Shown: positions 8,085 through 17,288, numbered from the stretch's first letter. The stretch: 64,000 bases of DNA from Streptomyces sp. JH34 (GCF_029428875.1 NZ_JAJSOO010000001.1:4588001-4652000); one strand, 5' to 3'. Notes: generated by a model from the sequence alone, not told the origin. A program made the numbers and translations.

Positions 8085-10310
8085 GTGGCTACCTTCCTGT
8101 ATCGCATGGGCCGCGCCGCCTTCCGGCGGCGCGGCCTCGTCGTCCTGCTGTGGGCGGTGCTCCTCGGCGCCGTCGGAGCGGGCGCCGCCCAGGCACCCGC
8201 CGGTGGCGACGACGGCACCTCCTTCATGCCGGGCATCGAGGCGCAGAAGGCCTTCGACCTCATCGGCGAGCGCTTCCCGGGCTCGGACGCCGACGGTGCC
8301 GACGCGCGGATCGTGTTCATCGCGCCCGAGGGGCAGAAGGTCACCGCGGCCGGCCCTCGCGCCGCCATCGACACACTGGTCGAGGAGGCCGCCGGCCAGT
8401 CGCAGGTCGCCCGCGCCGTCGGTCCCTTCCAGGCCGGAGCGGTGAGCGAGGACGCCTCGACGGCGTACGCGACGGTCAGCTACAAGGTCGCCGCGGGCGA
8501 TCTCACCGACGCGGACAAGCAGGCGTTGGAGAGCGCCGTCGAAGAGGCCCGCGACGCGGGTCTCACCGTGGAGACGGGCGGAACCGCGCTCGCCACCCAG
8601 CCGGCCGCGGGCGGGGCGGGGGAGGCCGTCGGCATCGGACTCGCCGCCGTGGTCCTGCTGATCACCTTCGGTTCCGTCGCGGCGGCCGGGCTCCCCCTGC
8701 TCACCGCCGTCGTCGGCGTGGGGATCAGCATGTGCGCGATCCTCGCCCTCGGCAGCGCCTTCGGGCTGTCGATGACCACCGGCACGCTCGCCTCCATGCT
8801 CGGCCTCGCCGTCGGCATCGACTACGCCCTGCTCGTGGTGTCCCGCTACCGGGAGGAACGGGCGAACGGACACGAGCCCCGGGAGGCGGCGGGAGTCGCG
8901 ACCGGCACGGCGGGGTCCGCCGTGGTCTTCGCCGGTCTCACGGTCGTCATCGCGCTGGCCGGGCTCTCCGTGATCGGCGTACCGATGCTCACGAAGATGG
9001 GCCTGTGCGCCGCGGGGGCCGTCGTCCTCGCTGTCCTCGTCGCGCTGACGCTGGTGCCCGCGCTGCTCGGGATGTGGCCGGACGCCGTCCTGTCCCGGAA
9101 GGCGCGGCGGCGACCGGCCGGCCGTTCCGCGGGGGCCGAGAGCAACGGCGGTACGAGGTGGGCCCGTTTCGTGCTGCGCCGCCCGGTGCCGGTGCTGCTG
9201 GCCGGCGTCGCGGGCCTGGGCGTGATCGCCCTGCCCGCCGCCGATCTGCAGATGGGTATGCCGGGCGCCGAGGCCAAGCCGGTCTCCTCGACGGAGCGCC
9301 GGGCCTACGACGCGCTCGCCGACGGGTTCGGCGCGGGCTTCAACGGCCCGCTGACGGTCGTCGCCGACGTCGAGGGCGCGGCCGATCCGAAGGCCGCCGC
9401 CGCGACGATCGCCGAGCAGATCAAGGGCACCGACGGTGTCGTGTCCGTGTCCCCGGCGCGGTTCAACCCCGCGGGCGACGCCGCGCTCCTCTCGGTCGTG
9501 CCGTCCACCGGGCCGAGCGACGAGACCACGAAGGACCTCGTGCAGACCATCCGGGCCGAGCGGCCCGCGCTGGAGGCGGAGACCGGGGCGACCTTCGAGG
9601 TCACCGGTTCGACCGCGATGAACATCGACGTCGCCCAGGCACTTCAGGACGCCCTCGTCCCGTACCTGATCGTGATCGTGCTCCTGTCGCTGGTGCTGCT
9701 GATGGTCGTCTTCCGCTCGGTGCTGGTGCCCGTCAAGGCCGCCTTCGGGTTCCTGCTGTCGGTGCTCGCGTCGCTCGGCGCGGTCGTCGCCGTCTTCCAG
9801 TGGGGCTGGGGCGCCGGACTGCTGGGCGTGGAGCAGGCCGGGCCGATCATGAGCCTGATGCCGATCTTCCTGGTGGGCATCGTGTTCGGACTGGCCATGG
9901 ACTACGAGGTGTTCCTCGTCGCCCGGATGCGGGAGGCGTACGTCCACGGGGAGCGGCCGCCGCAGGCGGTGGTGACCGGCTTCCGGCACAGCGCCCGTGT
10001 CGTCACCGCCGCGGCGGTCATCATGATCGCGGTCTTCTCCGGGTTCGTCGGAGCCGGCGAGTCGATGATCAAGACGATCGGCTTCGGCCTCGCGGTCGCC
10101 GTGCTGTTCGACGCGTTCGTCGTCCGCATGGCGCTCGTGCCCGCCGTCCTCGCGCTGCTCGGGGACAAGGCCTGGTGGCTGCCCCGGTGGCTCGACCGGA
10201 TCCTGCCCCACGTCGACGTCGAGGGGGCAGGTCTCACCCGGACCCCGGCCCCGCCCGCGCAGGACCCCACGGGCACCGGTACCCGCCCGCAGGAACCCGC
10301 CCGCACCTGA
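8085..10310 (+). CDS. MMPL-family (RND superfamily) membrane exporter
   Basis: This 741-residue protein has the RND plan of two repeats, each with one membrane helix, a large external loop and five more helices. The two proton-relay regions are recognisable: LAVGIDYALLVVSRYREER near residue 245 and GLAMDYEVFLVARMREAY near 605. MMPL proteins export lipids, glycolipids or drugs; the substrate cannot be read from sequence. The GTG at 8085 gives the family start, with an ATG seven codons later as alternative. An AraC/GyrI regulator is divergent and a two-component pair follows behind a terminator. Confidence 0.9.
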   Translation: MATFLYRMGRAAFRRRGLVVLLWAVLLGAVGAGAAQAPAGGDDGTSFMPGIEAQKAFDLIGERFPGSDADGADARIVFIAPEGQKVTAAGPRAAIDTLVEEAAGQSQVARAVGPFQAGAVSEDASTAYATVSYKVAAGDLTDADKQALESAVEEARDAGLTVETGGTALATQPAAGGAGEAVGIGLAAVVLLITFGSVAAAGLPLLTAVVGVGISMCAILALGSAFGLSMTTGTLASMLGLAVGIDYALLVVSRYREERANGHEPREAAGVATGTAGSAVVFAGLTVVIALAGLSVIGVPMLTKMGLCAAGAVVLAVLVALTLVPALLGMWPDAVLSRKARRRPAGRSAGAESNGGTRWARFVLRRPVPVLLAGVAGLGVIALPAADLQMGMPGAEAKPVSSTERRAYDALADGFGAGFNGPLTVVADVEGAADPKAAAATIAEQIKGTDGVVSVSPARFNPAGDAALLSVVPSTGPSDETTKDLVQTIRAERPALEAETGATFEVTGSTAMNIDVAQALQDALVPYLIVIVLLSLVLLMVVFRSVLVPVKAAFGFLLSVLASLGAVVAVFQWGWGAGLLGVEQAGPIMSLMPIFLVGIVFGLAMDYEVFLVARMREAYVHGERPPQAVVTGFRHSARVVTAAAVIMIAVFSGFVGAGESMIKTIGFGLAVAVLFDAFVVRMALVPAVLALLGDKAWWLPRWLDRILPHVDVEGAGLTRTPAPPAQDPTGTGTRPQEPART

Positions 10311-10327
10311 GCGGGCCCGCGCCCGGC

Positions 10328-10362
10328 GGACCGCGGAGCCGTCTTCGGCGGCTCCGCGGTCC
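10328..10362 (+). terminator. Strong hairpin terminator after the MMPL gene
   Basis: A perfect 14-bp stem (GGACCGCGGAGCCG and its complement) with a 7-nt loop begins 17 nt after the MMPL stop. The T-run is minimal, as is common in Streptomyces. It suggests that the following histidine kinase has its own promoter. Confidence 0.8.
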
Positions 10363-10410
10363 GTGTCTGTCACGATGGCCGCACCTGGACATGACCCCGG
10401 AGAGCACACG

Positions 10411-11631
10411 ATGAGCACCACCTGGCAGCGCCGGGCGACGAGCAGCCCCCGCACCACCGAGGCCGCGAAGATCGTGCTGGTGTTCGTGACCGCCGTGGGC
10501 GGAGGCCTCCTCAGCCACTGGACGATGCCGGGCTCGCGCTCCCTGTGGCCCGTGGTCGTCCTCTCCGCCGTCGGCGCCGCGGCGCTGATCCGGCGCCGTC
10601 GTCACCCTCTTCCGGTCCTCGCGCTGACCACCCTGTGCGCCGTCACCGAGGGCACCATGGGCTACCTGATGACGCCCCTCCTGTTCAGCCCGCTGCTGAC
10701 CGCGCAGTACACCACCAACCTGCGGGTCAACCGTGTGACCGCCTGGAGCACGGCGGTCGCGGCGGCGGCGGCCACGATCGTGTCCGTCGTCGGGCACAGC
10801 GAACTCCACAGCGGCTGGATCATCGGCGTCGTCAACCCGGCGGCCTGGATCCTGCTCTCCGCCGCGCTCGGGAGCTACGTGCGCGTCCGTCGCGACTACG
10901 CCGCGGCGCGCACCGAGCACGCGGCCCGCGAACGCGAGGAGGAGGCGCGGCACCGCGTCGTCCAGGAGCGCATGCGCATCGCGCGGGAACTCCACGACGT
11001 CGTCGCCCATCACCTCGCCCTGGCCAACGCGCAGGCGGGTACCGCCGCCCACCTGGCGCGGACCGATCCGGAACAGGCGTACGCGATCCTGGACAAGCTC
11101 TCCGGGACCACGGCCGCCGCTCTGCGTGAACTCAAGTCCACCGTGGGCCTGTTGCGTCAGGACAGCGATGCCGACACCGACGACGGTCTGGCTCCCGCAC
11201 CCGGTCTGGAACAACTGCCCCACCTCGTGGCCGCCTGCGCGACGGCCGGCCTGGAGGTCTCCGTCGCCGTGGAGGGAGAGCCGCAGCCCCTGCCGCCGGG
11301 CCTCGACCTGACGGCGTACCGGATCGTCCAGGAAGCCCTGACCAACGTCACCAAGCACGCCGTCACCCGAACGGCCCGGGTACGGCTGGGGTACACCCCC
11401 CGTCTTCTGACCGTCACGGTCGCCAACGGCACCGCCCCCGCCGCCCGCCCCGCGGACCGGCCCGGCCCGGGTCACGGCTTCGGGCTCCTCGGGATGCGCG
11501 AGCGGGCCCTCGCCGCCGGTGGCACCTTCCACGCCGGGCCGCTCCCCGACGGCGGGTTCGACGTGACCTGCACCCTGCCCCTGGACGGTTCACTCCCCCC
11601 GGACACCCACGACGAAAGCACCGCCTCATGA
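10411..11631 (+). CDS. NarL-type sensor histidine kinase
   Basis: This 406-residue membrane kinase has about four to five hydrophobic segments in the first 150 residues and little extracellular loop, suggesting intramembrane sensing. The dimerisation box RIARELHDVVAHH places the phospho-accepting His at about residue 195, followed by the ATPase N box (QEALTNVTKHA near 310) and G box (GHGFGLLGMRERALAAGG near 355). The ATG at 10411 follows GGAGAG; the longer open frame is unlikely. Its last 4 bases overlap the response regulator start, so the two are translationally coupled. Confidence 0.9.
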   Translation: MSTTWQRRATSSPRTTEAAKIVLVFVTAVGGGLLSHWTMPGSRSLWPVVVLSAVGAAALIRRRRHPLPVLALTTLCAVTEGTMGYLMTPLLFSPLLTAQYTTNLRVNRVTAWSTAVAAAAATIVSVVGHSELHSGWIIGVVNPAAWILLSAALGSYVRVRRDYAAARTEHAAREREEEARHRVVQERMRIARELHDVVAHHLALANAQAGTAAHLARTDPEQAYAILDKLSGTTAAALRELKSTVGLLRQDSDADTDDGLAPAPGLEQLPHLVAACATAGLEVSVAVEGEPQPLPPGLDLTAYRIVQEALTNVTKHAVTRTARVRLGYTPRLLTVTVANGTAPAARPADRPGPGHGFGLLGMRERALAAGGTFHAGPLPDGGFDVTCTLPLDGSLPPDTHDESTAS

Positions 11632-12305
11632 CCATCCGTGTCCTGCTCGCCGACGACCAGGCCCTGCTGCGGGCGACGTTCCGCATCCTCATCGACTCGG
11701 ACCCCGGCATGACCGTGGTCGCCGAGGCCGCCGACGGCCGGGAGGCGATCGACCTGGCCCGTGAACTCGGTCCCGACGTGGTCCTCATGGACATCCGCAT
11801 GCCGGGCACCGACGGTCTGGCCGCCACCACCGACATCTGCTCCCGGCCCGAACTGGCGGCCACCCGCGTCCTGATCCTCACCACCTTCGAGAACGACCAG
11901 AACGTCGCCGAGGCCCTGCGCGCCGGTGCCAGCGGCTTCCTCGGCAAGGACGTCGGAGCGGACGTCCTGCTGACCGGCATCCGCACCGTGGCCGCGGGTG
12001 ACTCCCTGCTCTCCCCCACGGCGACCCGCGCGCTCATCACCCGCTTCCTCGCCACCCCCGACGACACGCCGCTCGCCCCGCCCGAGGGCCTGGCCGCTCT
12101 CACGGAGCGCGAACGCGAGGTCATGGCGCTGGCGGCCCACGGGAAGTCCAACGCCGACATCGCCGACCGGCTCGTCGTCAGCCCGCTGACGGTCCGCAGC
12201 CACATCCAGCGCGCCATGAACAAGCTCCACGCCCGCGACCGTGCCCAGCTCGTCGTCGTCGCCTACCAGAGCGGGCTGGTCCAGCCCCGCCCCTACGGCG
12301 GCTGA
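11628..12305 (+). CDS. NarL/FixJ-type response regulator
   Basis: This 225-residue partner of the preceding kinase is joined to it by an ATGA overlap. The receiver domain has the acidic pocket (LLADDQ), the phospho-acceptor Asp at about residue 55 (VVLMDIRMPG) and the switch Lys in GFLGKDVGAD. The LuxR-type helix-turn-helix follows from about 150 (LTEREREVMALAAHGKSNADIA). The target is unknown; the upstream MMPL exporter is the nearest candidate. Confidence 0.92.
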   Translation: MTIRVLLADDQALLRATFRILIDSDPGMTVVAEAADGREAIDLARELGPDVVLMDIRMPGTDGLAATTDICSRPELAATRVLILTTFENDQNVAEALRAGASGFLGKDVGADVLLTGIRTVAAGDSLLSPTATRALITRFLATPDDTPLAPPEGLAALTEREREVMALAAHGKSNADIADRLVVSPLTVRSHIQRAMNKLHARDRAQLVVVAYQSGLVQPRPYGG

Positions 12306-12338
12306 CGCGGCTGCCGAGACCGGTGAACGGCTGGCTGG

Positions 12339-13397
12339 TCAGGGCGAGTTGAGCATGTCCCTGAGCCCGGCGGCGAAGGCGCGGACGTCCTCCTCGGTGG
12401 GGCGGGCGACGGACGCCTCGGGTGCGGTGTCCCCGCCCGGGCGGCGGCACGGGCGGCAGAGACCGTCGGGGAGGGCTTCCGGGCGGCCCGGGGTGCCGCA
12501 CCGGGTGCACTCCAGCATCACGCGGTGTACGGGCGCGCCAGGGCGGGGAGGTGTCGGTGCGGTGGGCGCGTGCGGCGGGATCTTGTCGGCGAGGCGGCGG
12601 CGGACCAGGCCGACGGGGAAGTCGACCCGGTCGGGGAGTCCGGCGGTCAGGGCCTGCGTGAGGTAGTCCGTGTCGACGCCACGGGCGAGCCACTCGGCCG
12701 CCTTGGCCTCCAGGGCGGCGCAGTCGGCGGCGGACAGGGCCAGGCGGGAGTCGACCCGGCCGAGCCGCGCCAGCGCGAGATAGGCGGGGGAGGGGGCCTC
12801 GCGGCCCTCGCCGCTTCCCGGGGCCCGCTGCTGCGGCACGGTGTGCGCGGCGGGGGCGACAGGCGCGGCGGGCGCCGGGGCTGCGGGCGGCACCGGCGGG
12901 GGCGTGGGCTCGGCGTGCACCGGCTCAGCGTCCTCCACGGCGACCAAGGGAGGCGTGGGCGCGGGGGCAGGGGCGATCGCGGGCGCGGCGGCCAGGGTGG
13001 CGGTGACCTCGGTGGCGGCCCACCACTCGTTGTCGCGGGCCGTGCGTGACCAGAACGTCCGGGACACCCAGCGCACTTGGCCCGACTCGCCGACGAGGCA
13101 CCGCACTCGGCGCAGATGCCCGGCGGCGGCCAGAGCCCTGAGGGCGGAGCCGACGGCCTGCTGACCGTAGAGCGGCAGCTGCTTGGCGAGGCTCTTGACG
13201 TCCATGGAGGCGCCGTCGGGCAGTTGGTCGACGAACCCGGCGACGTACCGCTCGCGGGCGGGCAGCAGGGAGAAGTCAACGGCGCTGCGCGGGCGTTGGT
13301 CCGGCATGGAGCGCTTGCCGTAGCCGGACTTGGCCATCGGGTACGGGCGCGAGGATGCGGGGGCGCGCAGGGCGGGGCTACTGTGCTGAACAGCCAC
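12339..13397 (-). CDS. Winged-helix (MarR-like) protein with Pro/Ala linker and C-terminal Cys cluster
   Basis: This protein of about 352 residues is of a type common in Streptomyces and often annotated as MarR-like or HTH. An N-terminal winged helix (FSLLPARERYVAGFVDQLPDG, then SLAKQLPLYGQQAVGSALRALAAAG) is followed by a ~70-residue Pro/Ala-rich linker, a helical domain (about 235-290) and a zinc-ribbon-like tail with paired CxxC motifs (CTRCG and CRPC). It is probably a DNA-binding protein of unknown target. The start is uncertain: GTG at 13395-13397 has AAGGA upstream, but the frame is open to 13478. Confidence 0.72.
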   Translation of the reverse strand: MAVQHSSPALRAPASSRPYPMAKSGYGKRSMPDQRPRSAVDFSLLPARERYVAGFVDQLPDGASMDVKSLAKQLPLYGQQAVGSALRALAAAGHLRRVRCLVGESGQVRWVSRTFWSRTARDNEWWAATEVTATLAAAPAIAPAPAPTPPLVAVEDAEPVHAEPTPPPVPPAAPAPAAPVAPAAHTVPQQRAPGSGEGREAPSPAYLALARLGRVDSRLALSAADCAALEAKAAEWLARGVDTDYLTQALTAGLPDRVDFPVGLVRRRLADKIPPHAPTAPTPPRPGAPVHRVMLECTRCGTPGRPEALPDGLCRPCRRPGGDTAPEASVARPTEEDVRAFAAGLRDMLNSP

Positions 13398-13708
13398 GGG
13401 ATCGTCGTCCTTCGATCTTGCGGTGAGACCCCGGCCCGGTGCGACCAACACCTCGTCGGGGTCGTTCTGTTCTCGCACCGTAGGCAGTCGCCACGCTCCG
13501 CCGCAAGTTGGTCACGATTAGTCATACTTGCTGGCCGTGACGGGTCGGGGAGGGTGGGGAGGTTTTCCCGAAACCCTTCTTTTCCCTACCGGTTGAAGGC
13601 ATCGCTCGAATCCCGGACCTCGGATCCCGGCGCCCGGGTCCCGAAGCTCGGGTGCCGGGCGGAACACCTCATTCCGGGCCCCGGACGAGTGAACCTCCTC
13701 GGGGCGGA

Positions 13709-13738
13709 GCTCGGATCCCGGGACCCGAGCTCCGAGCG
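13709..13738. repeat. Nested inverted repeat (CGGAGCTCGG ... CCGAGCTCCG)
   Basis: The 10-bp arms CGGAGCTCGG and CCGAGCTCCG are exact complements around a central segment that itself contains CCCGGG, giving a cruciform-capable element of about 30 bp. Related but imperfect versions of the same words occur upstream at about 13616-13660. It is not followed by a T-run on either strand. Confidence 0.65.
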
Positions 13739-13748
13739 CCGGGGCGGG

Positions 13749-13818
13749 CGGCCGGTTCCGCGGAGCGGCACGTCCCCGGGAGGGCGCGGGTCGGCCGGTT
13801 CCGCGGAGCGGCACGTCC
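13749..13818. repeat. 27-bp exact direct repeat, 43-bp period
   Basis: Copies at 13749-13775 and 13792-13818 are identical; each begins CGGCCGGTTCCGCGGAGCGG and ends CACGTCC. Partial similarity continues beyond both copies. The repeat lies in non-coding DNA upstream of the methyltransferase gene. Confidence 0.85.
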
Positions 13819-14008
13819 GGGGAAGGCGCGCCGTGCGACCTCGCGGAAACCGGTGGAGACGTGCATCCGGAAGGTCTACGGTTGCCGGGTCGTAGATCCG
13901 TACGTTCGAACGAGGTGTTTTTGATGACGGTCCGATCCGCGGCGGTCGACTCCGGTCGGCTGTCCTCCGAAGACGCCATGACCTCATCGAACCGAAGGAA
14001 CACCTCTC

Positions 14009-14755
14009 GTGGATCTTCCACGCATTTTCACCGTTCGCGAAAGTAGCCACCGCATCCACAACCCGTTCACCCCTGGCAAGCTCGCCGCCCTGGGCCAGGC
14101 GCTGCACCTGGCGCCCCGGACCCGTGTGCTCGATCTCGCCAGTGGATCGGGCGAGATGCTGTGCACCTGGGCCCGTGACCACGGTGTCACCGGGACGGGG
14201 GTGGACATCAGCACGGTGTTCACCGAGCAGGCCCGCGCCCGCGCCGCCGAACTCGGTGTCGCGGACCAGGTCAGCTTCGTACACGGCGACGCCGTCGGCC
14301 ATGTCTCGGACGAGCCGGTCGATCTCGCCGCCTGCCTCGGCGCGACCTGGATCGGAAACGGCGCGGCCGGCACGATCGAGCTGCTCGGCAGGAGTCTGCG
14401 CCCCGGCGGCCTGATGCTGATCGGCGAGCCCTACTGGCGCCGGGAGGTGCCGGACGAGGAGACCGCCCGGGCCTGCCACGCCGGCAGCAAGGCCGAGTTC
14501 CGGCTGCTTCCGGAGCTGGTCGAGCAGTTCGGCGACCTCGGGTACGACGTCGTGGAGATGGTGCTGGCCGACGGGCACAGCTGGGACCGCTACCAGGCGG
14601 CTCAGTGGCTCAACCTCCGCCGCTGGCTCGACCGGAATCCCGATGACGAGCTGGCCGCGGAGGTGCGCTCCGAGCTCACCACCGAACCCGCGCGCTACAC
14701 GCGGTACCAGCGCGAATACCTCGGCTGGGGGGTCTTCGCACTGATGGCCCGCTGA
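14009..14755 (+). CDS. Class I SAM-dependent methyltransferase
   Basis: This 248-residue Rossmann-fold methyltransferase has motif I VLDLASGSGEML near residue 40, the acidic end of strand 2 in GTGVDIS near 65, and HGDAV near 92. The C-terminal part is Trp/Arg-rich (YQAAQWLNLRRWL) and probably forms a substrate lid. The methyl acceptor is not predictable. The GTG at 14009 follows GAAGGA at about 9 nt spacing. A strong terminator follows the stop, and the gene is convergent with the HelD-type gene. Confidence 0.88.
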   Translation: MDLPRIFTVRESSHRIHNPFTPGKLAALGQALHLAPRTRVLDLASGSGEMLCTWARDHGVTGTGVDISTVFTEQARARAAELGVADQVSFVHGDAVGHVSDEPVDLAACLGATWIGNGAAGTIELLGRSLRPGGLMLIGEPYWRREVPDEETARACHAGSKAEFRLLPELVEQFGDLGYDVVEMVLADGHSWDRYQAAQWLNLRRWLDRNPDDELAAEVRSELTTEPARYTRYQREYLGWGVFALMAR

Positions 14756-14768
14756 CGGCCTGATCGAC

Positions 14769-14802
14769 GCGGGTCCGGGCGGTGTATGCCGCCCGGACCC
14801 GC
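14769..14802 (+). terminator. Intrinsic terminator after the methyltransferase
   Basis: A perfect 14-bp stem (GCGGGTCCGGGCGG and its complement) closes a 6-nt loop and is followed by ACCCTTTTCCCC on the plus strand. It lies between two convergent genes. Confidence 0.88.
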
Positions 14803-14823
14803 ACCCTTTTCCCCGGCTCGCCC

Positions 14824-17061
14824 TCAGCGCAGCGACTCGGGCAGGTCCTCCCGGTGGACGATGCCCAGGCGCTGTGTGGCCCGGGTCAACGCCACGTACA
14901 GGTCGCTCGTCCCGAAGCGTCCGGGCTCCACGACCAGGACGTGGTCGAATTCGAGCCCCTTGGCCTCGCGCGGGCCGAGCAGCACCACGGGACGGGTGAG
15001 GTCGGGTTCGGCGCCGGCCGTGATCCCGTCGAGCGGTGCCGCGATCTCCTCGTGCAGTTCCCGCGGCGCGATCACCGCGAGACGCCCCTCCTCGGGCGTC
15101 AGCTCCTCGACGGCCCGGACCACCGCGCCCGCGAGATCCGCGCCGGCGTCCCGCGTCCACGGCGCCTCACCGGTGGAGCGCACCGAGCCGGGCGGCTCGA
15201 ACGACGGGTCCTGGGCGCGCACGACCTTCGCCGCCAGGTCCATGATCTCGGCGGGCGTACGGTAGTTGACCCCCAGCCGCACATGCTCGAAGCGGTCACC
15301 GACGTACGGCTCCAGGATCCGGTCCCACGAGCCGATGCCCGCCTCCTCCGAGGTCTGCGCAGGGGCACCCACCAGGGTCAGCGACCGGGTCGGTGACCGG
15401 CGCATCAGCAGCCGCCAGGCCATCGGCGACAGCTCCTGCGCCTCGTCGACGATGATGTGGCCGAACGCCCAGGTCCGGTCGGCCGCGGCACGCTCGGCGG
15501 CGCTCCGGTGGTCGGCCTCCTCCTGCCGCTCCGCCATCCGCTCGGCGTCGATGATGTCGTGCGCGGCGAGGACCTCCGAGTCCTCCTCGTCCTCGAACTC
15601 GTAGGTCTCCGAGCCCCGGGACAGATCCAGCACACCCTGCGCGTAGGCGACCCGCTCCTGGCGCTCCGCCTCGGCGGCGGCCCGCGCGGCGCTGTCGTCG
15701 TCGCCGAGCAGCTCGGCCGCCTCGTCGAGCAGCGGAACGTCGGCCGGGGTCCACTCCCCGTCGCCGGGGGCGCGCCGGATGGCCTCGGCGTCCTCGTCGG
15801 GTACGTACACCGGCTCGTCCAGGTAGTCGGCGAGGAACCCCTCGGGGGTGAGCAGCGGCCACAGTCCGCCGACGGCCGCGTGCACCTCCTCGCTCGTGGC
15901 GACGCTCTTGCCGAGCTGGGCGACGTCGTCCGGGCCGAGGAAGTTGGGGCCGCCGTACGGGTCCGCGCCGATGCGTTCGGTCAGTTGCTTCGTGAGGGCG
16001 TCGATGACGTGGAACGTGAAGTACGGCCGGGCCAGGTTGTGCGGCAACCGGGTCTCGCGGGCCGCCTGCCGTGCCTCGTAGGCGATCTCCCAGTCCAGGA
16101 CGAGGTCACCGTCGTCGTGCGGGACGATCAGCGGCGCGCCGGGCTCGGGCAGCGCCTGCCGATCGCGCACGGCGAGGGCCAGCGCCTCGGCCATGCCCGC
16201 ACCGCCCTTGACCGCCGCCGCGCGGGGGGTGTCGGTGCCGCGGGCGTGGACGCCCGGGAAGAGTTCCGCCTGCGTGGCGAGCATGACTCCGGTCTCACCG
16301 AGCGCGGGCAGTACCTCGCCGATGTAGCGCAGGAAGGCCGGGTTGGGGCCCACGACCAGGACCGCGCGCTTGGCCAGGAGCTCCCGGTGCTCGTACAGCA
16401 GGAAGGCCGCCCGGTGCAGGGCGACCGCCGTCTTGCCGGTGCCGGGCCCTCCCTCGACGACGAGGACACCGCGGTGCGGGGCACGGATGATGCGGTCCTG
16501 CTCGGCCTGGATGGTCCGCACGATGTCGCCCATGCGGCCGGTGCGGGCGGAGCTCAGGGCGGCGAGCAGCACGGCGTCGCCGCTCGGGTCCTCGAAGCCG
16601 GTGCGTTCGCGGTCCCCGAGGTCGAGGATCTCGTCGTGCAGCTCGGTCACCGCGCGGCCCTCGGTGGTGAGGTGTCTGCGCCGGCGCAGCCCCATGGGCG
16701 TGTGCCCGGTGGCGAGGTAGAAGGGCCGTGCCACCGGTGCACGCCAGTCGATCAGCAGGGGCGTGTGTTCGGTGTCGTCCTCGCGGATACCGATCCGGCC
16801 GATGTGGTGCGCGGCGCCGTCGCGAAGATCGATCCGGCCGAAGCACAGCGAGCCGTCCACCGCGTTCAGGGCGGCGAGCAGGCCGGAACGCTCGGCGACG
16901 AGCACATCGCGTTCGAGCCGGGCCTGCAAGCCGTTCCCCACCGGGGTCAACGCGTCCTCGATGCGCTGAGCGGTGTCCCCGCGCAGCGCGTCGACACGGT
17001 CGTAGAGCCGGTCGATGAATTCCTGCTCCTTCTGCAATTCGACGTTTTCGCGAGTTGACAA
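14824..17061 (-). CDS. HelD/HelR-type RNA polymerase-recycling ATPase (SF1 helicase-like)
   Basis: This 745-residue superfamily 1 ATPase is of the HelD group, which removes stalled RNA polymerase from DNA; actinomycete HelR members can also displace rifampicin from the enzyme. The N-terminal coiled-coil arm (about 1-60) precedes Walker A (EGGPGTGKTAVALHRAAFL near 200) and the Walker B-like FGHIIVDEAQELSPMAW near 540; VALTRATQRLGI lies near the C-terminus. Acidic inserts occur around 420-510. The start is TTG at 17059-17061, preceded by AGGGAG 5 nt away. The leader carries two hairpins. Confidence 0.88.
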   Translation of the reverse strand: MSTRENVELQKEQEFIDRLYDRVDALRGDTAQRIEDALTPVGNGLQARLERDVLVAERSGLLAALNAVDGSLCFGRIDLRDGAAHHIGRIGIREDDTEHTPLLIDWRAPVARPFYLATGHTPMGLRRRRHLTTEGRAVTELHDEILDLGDRERTGFEDPSGDAVLLAALSSARTGRMGDIVRTIQAEQDRIIRAPHRGVLVVEGGPGTGKTAVALHRAAFLLYEHRELLAKRAVLVVGPNPAFLRYIGEVLPALGETGVMLATQAELFPGVHARGTDTPRAAAVKGGAGMAEALALAVRDRQALPEPGAPLIVPHDDGDLVLDWEIAYEARQAARETRLPHNLARPYFTFHVIDALTKQLTERIGADPYGGPNFLGPDDVAQLGKSVATSEEVHAAVGGLWPLLTPEGFLADYLDEPVYVPDEDAEAIRRAPGDGEWTPADVPLLDEAAELLGDDDSAARAAAEAERQERVAYAQGVLDLSRGSETYEFEDEEDSEVLAAHDIIDAERMAERQEEADHRSAAERAAADRTWAFGHIIVDEAQELSPMAWRLLMRRSPTRSLTLVGAPAQTSEEAGIGSWDRILEPYVGDRFEHVRLGVNYRTPAEIMDLAAKVVRAQDPSFEPPGSVRSTGEAPWTRDAGADLAGAVVRAVEELTPEEGRLAVIAPRELHEEIAAPLDGITAGAEPDLTRPVVLLGPREAKGLEFDHVLVVEPGRFGTSDLYVALTRATQRLGIVHREDLPESLR

Positions 17062-17093
17062 AATCGCTCCCTGCCGGATATGGTGTTTCTAGT

Positions 17094-17116
17094 GGCCCCC
17101 TTTGAGGGGCCTTTTC
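17094..17116 (+). terminator. Hairpin with U-run on plus strand, within the HelD leader
   Basis: GGCCCC/GGGGCC (6-bp stem, 6-nt loop) is followed by TTTTCT on the plus strand, where no annotated gene runs into it. On the minus strand it lies about 35 nt upstream of the HelD TTG as a hairpin without a U-run. It could end an antisense transcript or shape the HelD leader. Confidence 0.55.
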
Positions 17117-17150
17117 TGTGGGTGCACAGAACGACCCAATATACGTGAGG

Positions 17151-17183
17151 AAATCCCCGGTCCGCAATTACGGCCGGGGATTT
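17151..17183. promoter_or_regulatory. Second hairpin upstream of the HelD-type gene
   Basis: AAATCCCCGG (17151-17160) and CCGGGGATTT (17174-17183) form a 10-bp perfect stem with a 13-nt loop. With the hairpin at 17094 it makes a two-stem region about 35-120 nt ahead of the HelD start. Neither stem is the simple overlapping gene end of a neighbour. Confidence 0.55.
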
Positions 17184-17282
17184 GTCGTGTTCGACGGCTC
17201 CTGGATCTCACTCCTGGCTCGCAGCGGCCCAACTGGCCGGTGATCCATGGGATTTGCCATGTCTGCATGGTCGGCGCGGCGC

Positions 17283-17288
17283 TAGAGT
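17283..17288 (+). promoter_or_regulatory. Possible -10 element of the DUF1707 gene (leaderless)
   Basis: TAGAGT matches the Streptomyces -10 pattern and ends 6 nt before the GTG at 17295, so transcription would start at or next to the start codon. No good -35 sits at 17-18 bp, and there is no ribosome-binding site. Confidence 0.35.

Larger units (their letters stand above)
13398..14008. other. Non-coding region rich in palindromes and repeats
   Basis: This gap of about 610 bp has no credible gene: the open frames here lack protein-like sequence. From about 13600 to 13820 it is packed with restriction-site-like palindromes (GGATCC, CCCGGG, GAGCTC), a nested inverted repeat at about 13708-13738 and a 27-bp direct repeat (listed separately). 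The last 150 bp is plainer and should contain the methyltransferase promoter. Confidence 0.7.

Noticed and set aside
7788-10457. 889-codon open frame on the minus strand opposite the MMPL gene
   Set aside because: Arg/Gly/Asp-rich shadow of a high-GC gene; no domain, and the opposite strand has an unmistakable MMPL transporter.
15457-17058. 533-codon plus-strand frame across the HelD-type gene
   Set aside because: Antisense shadow; the minus strand has all SF1 ATPase motifs.
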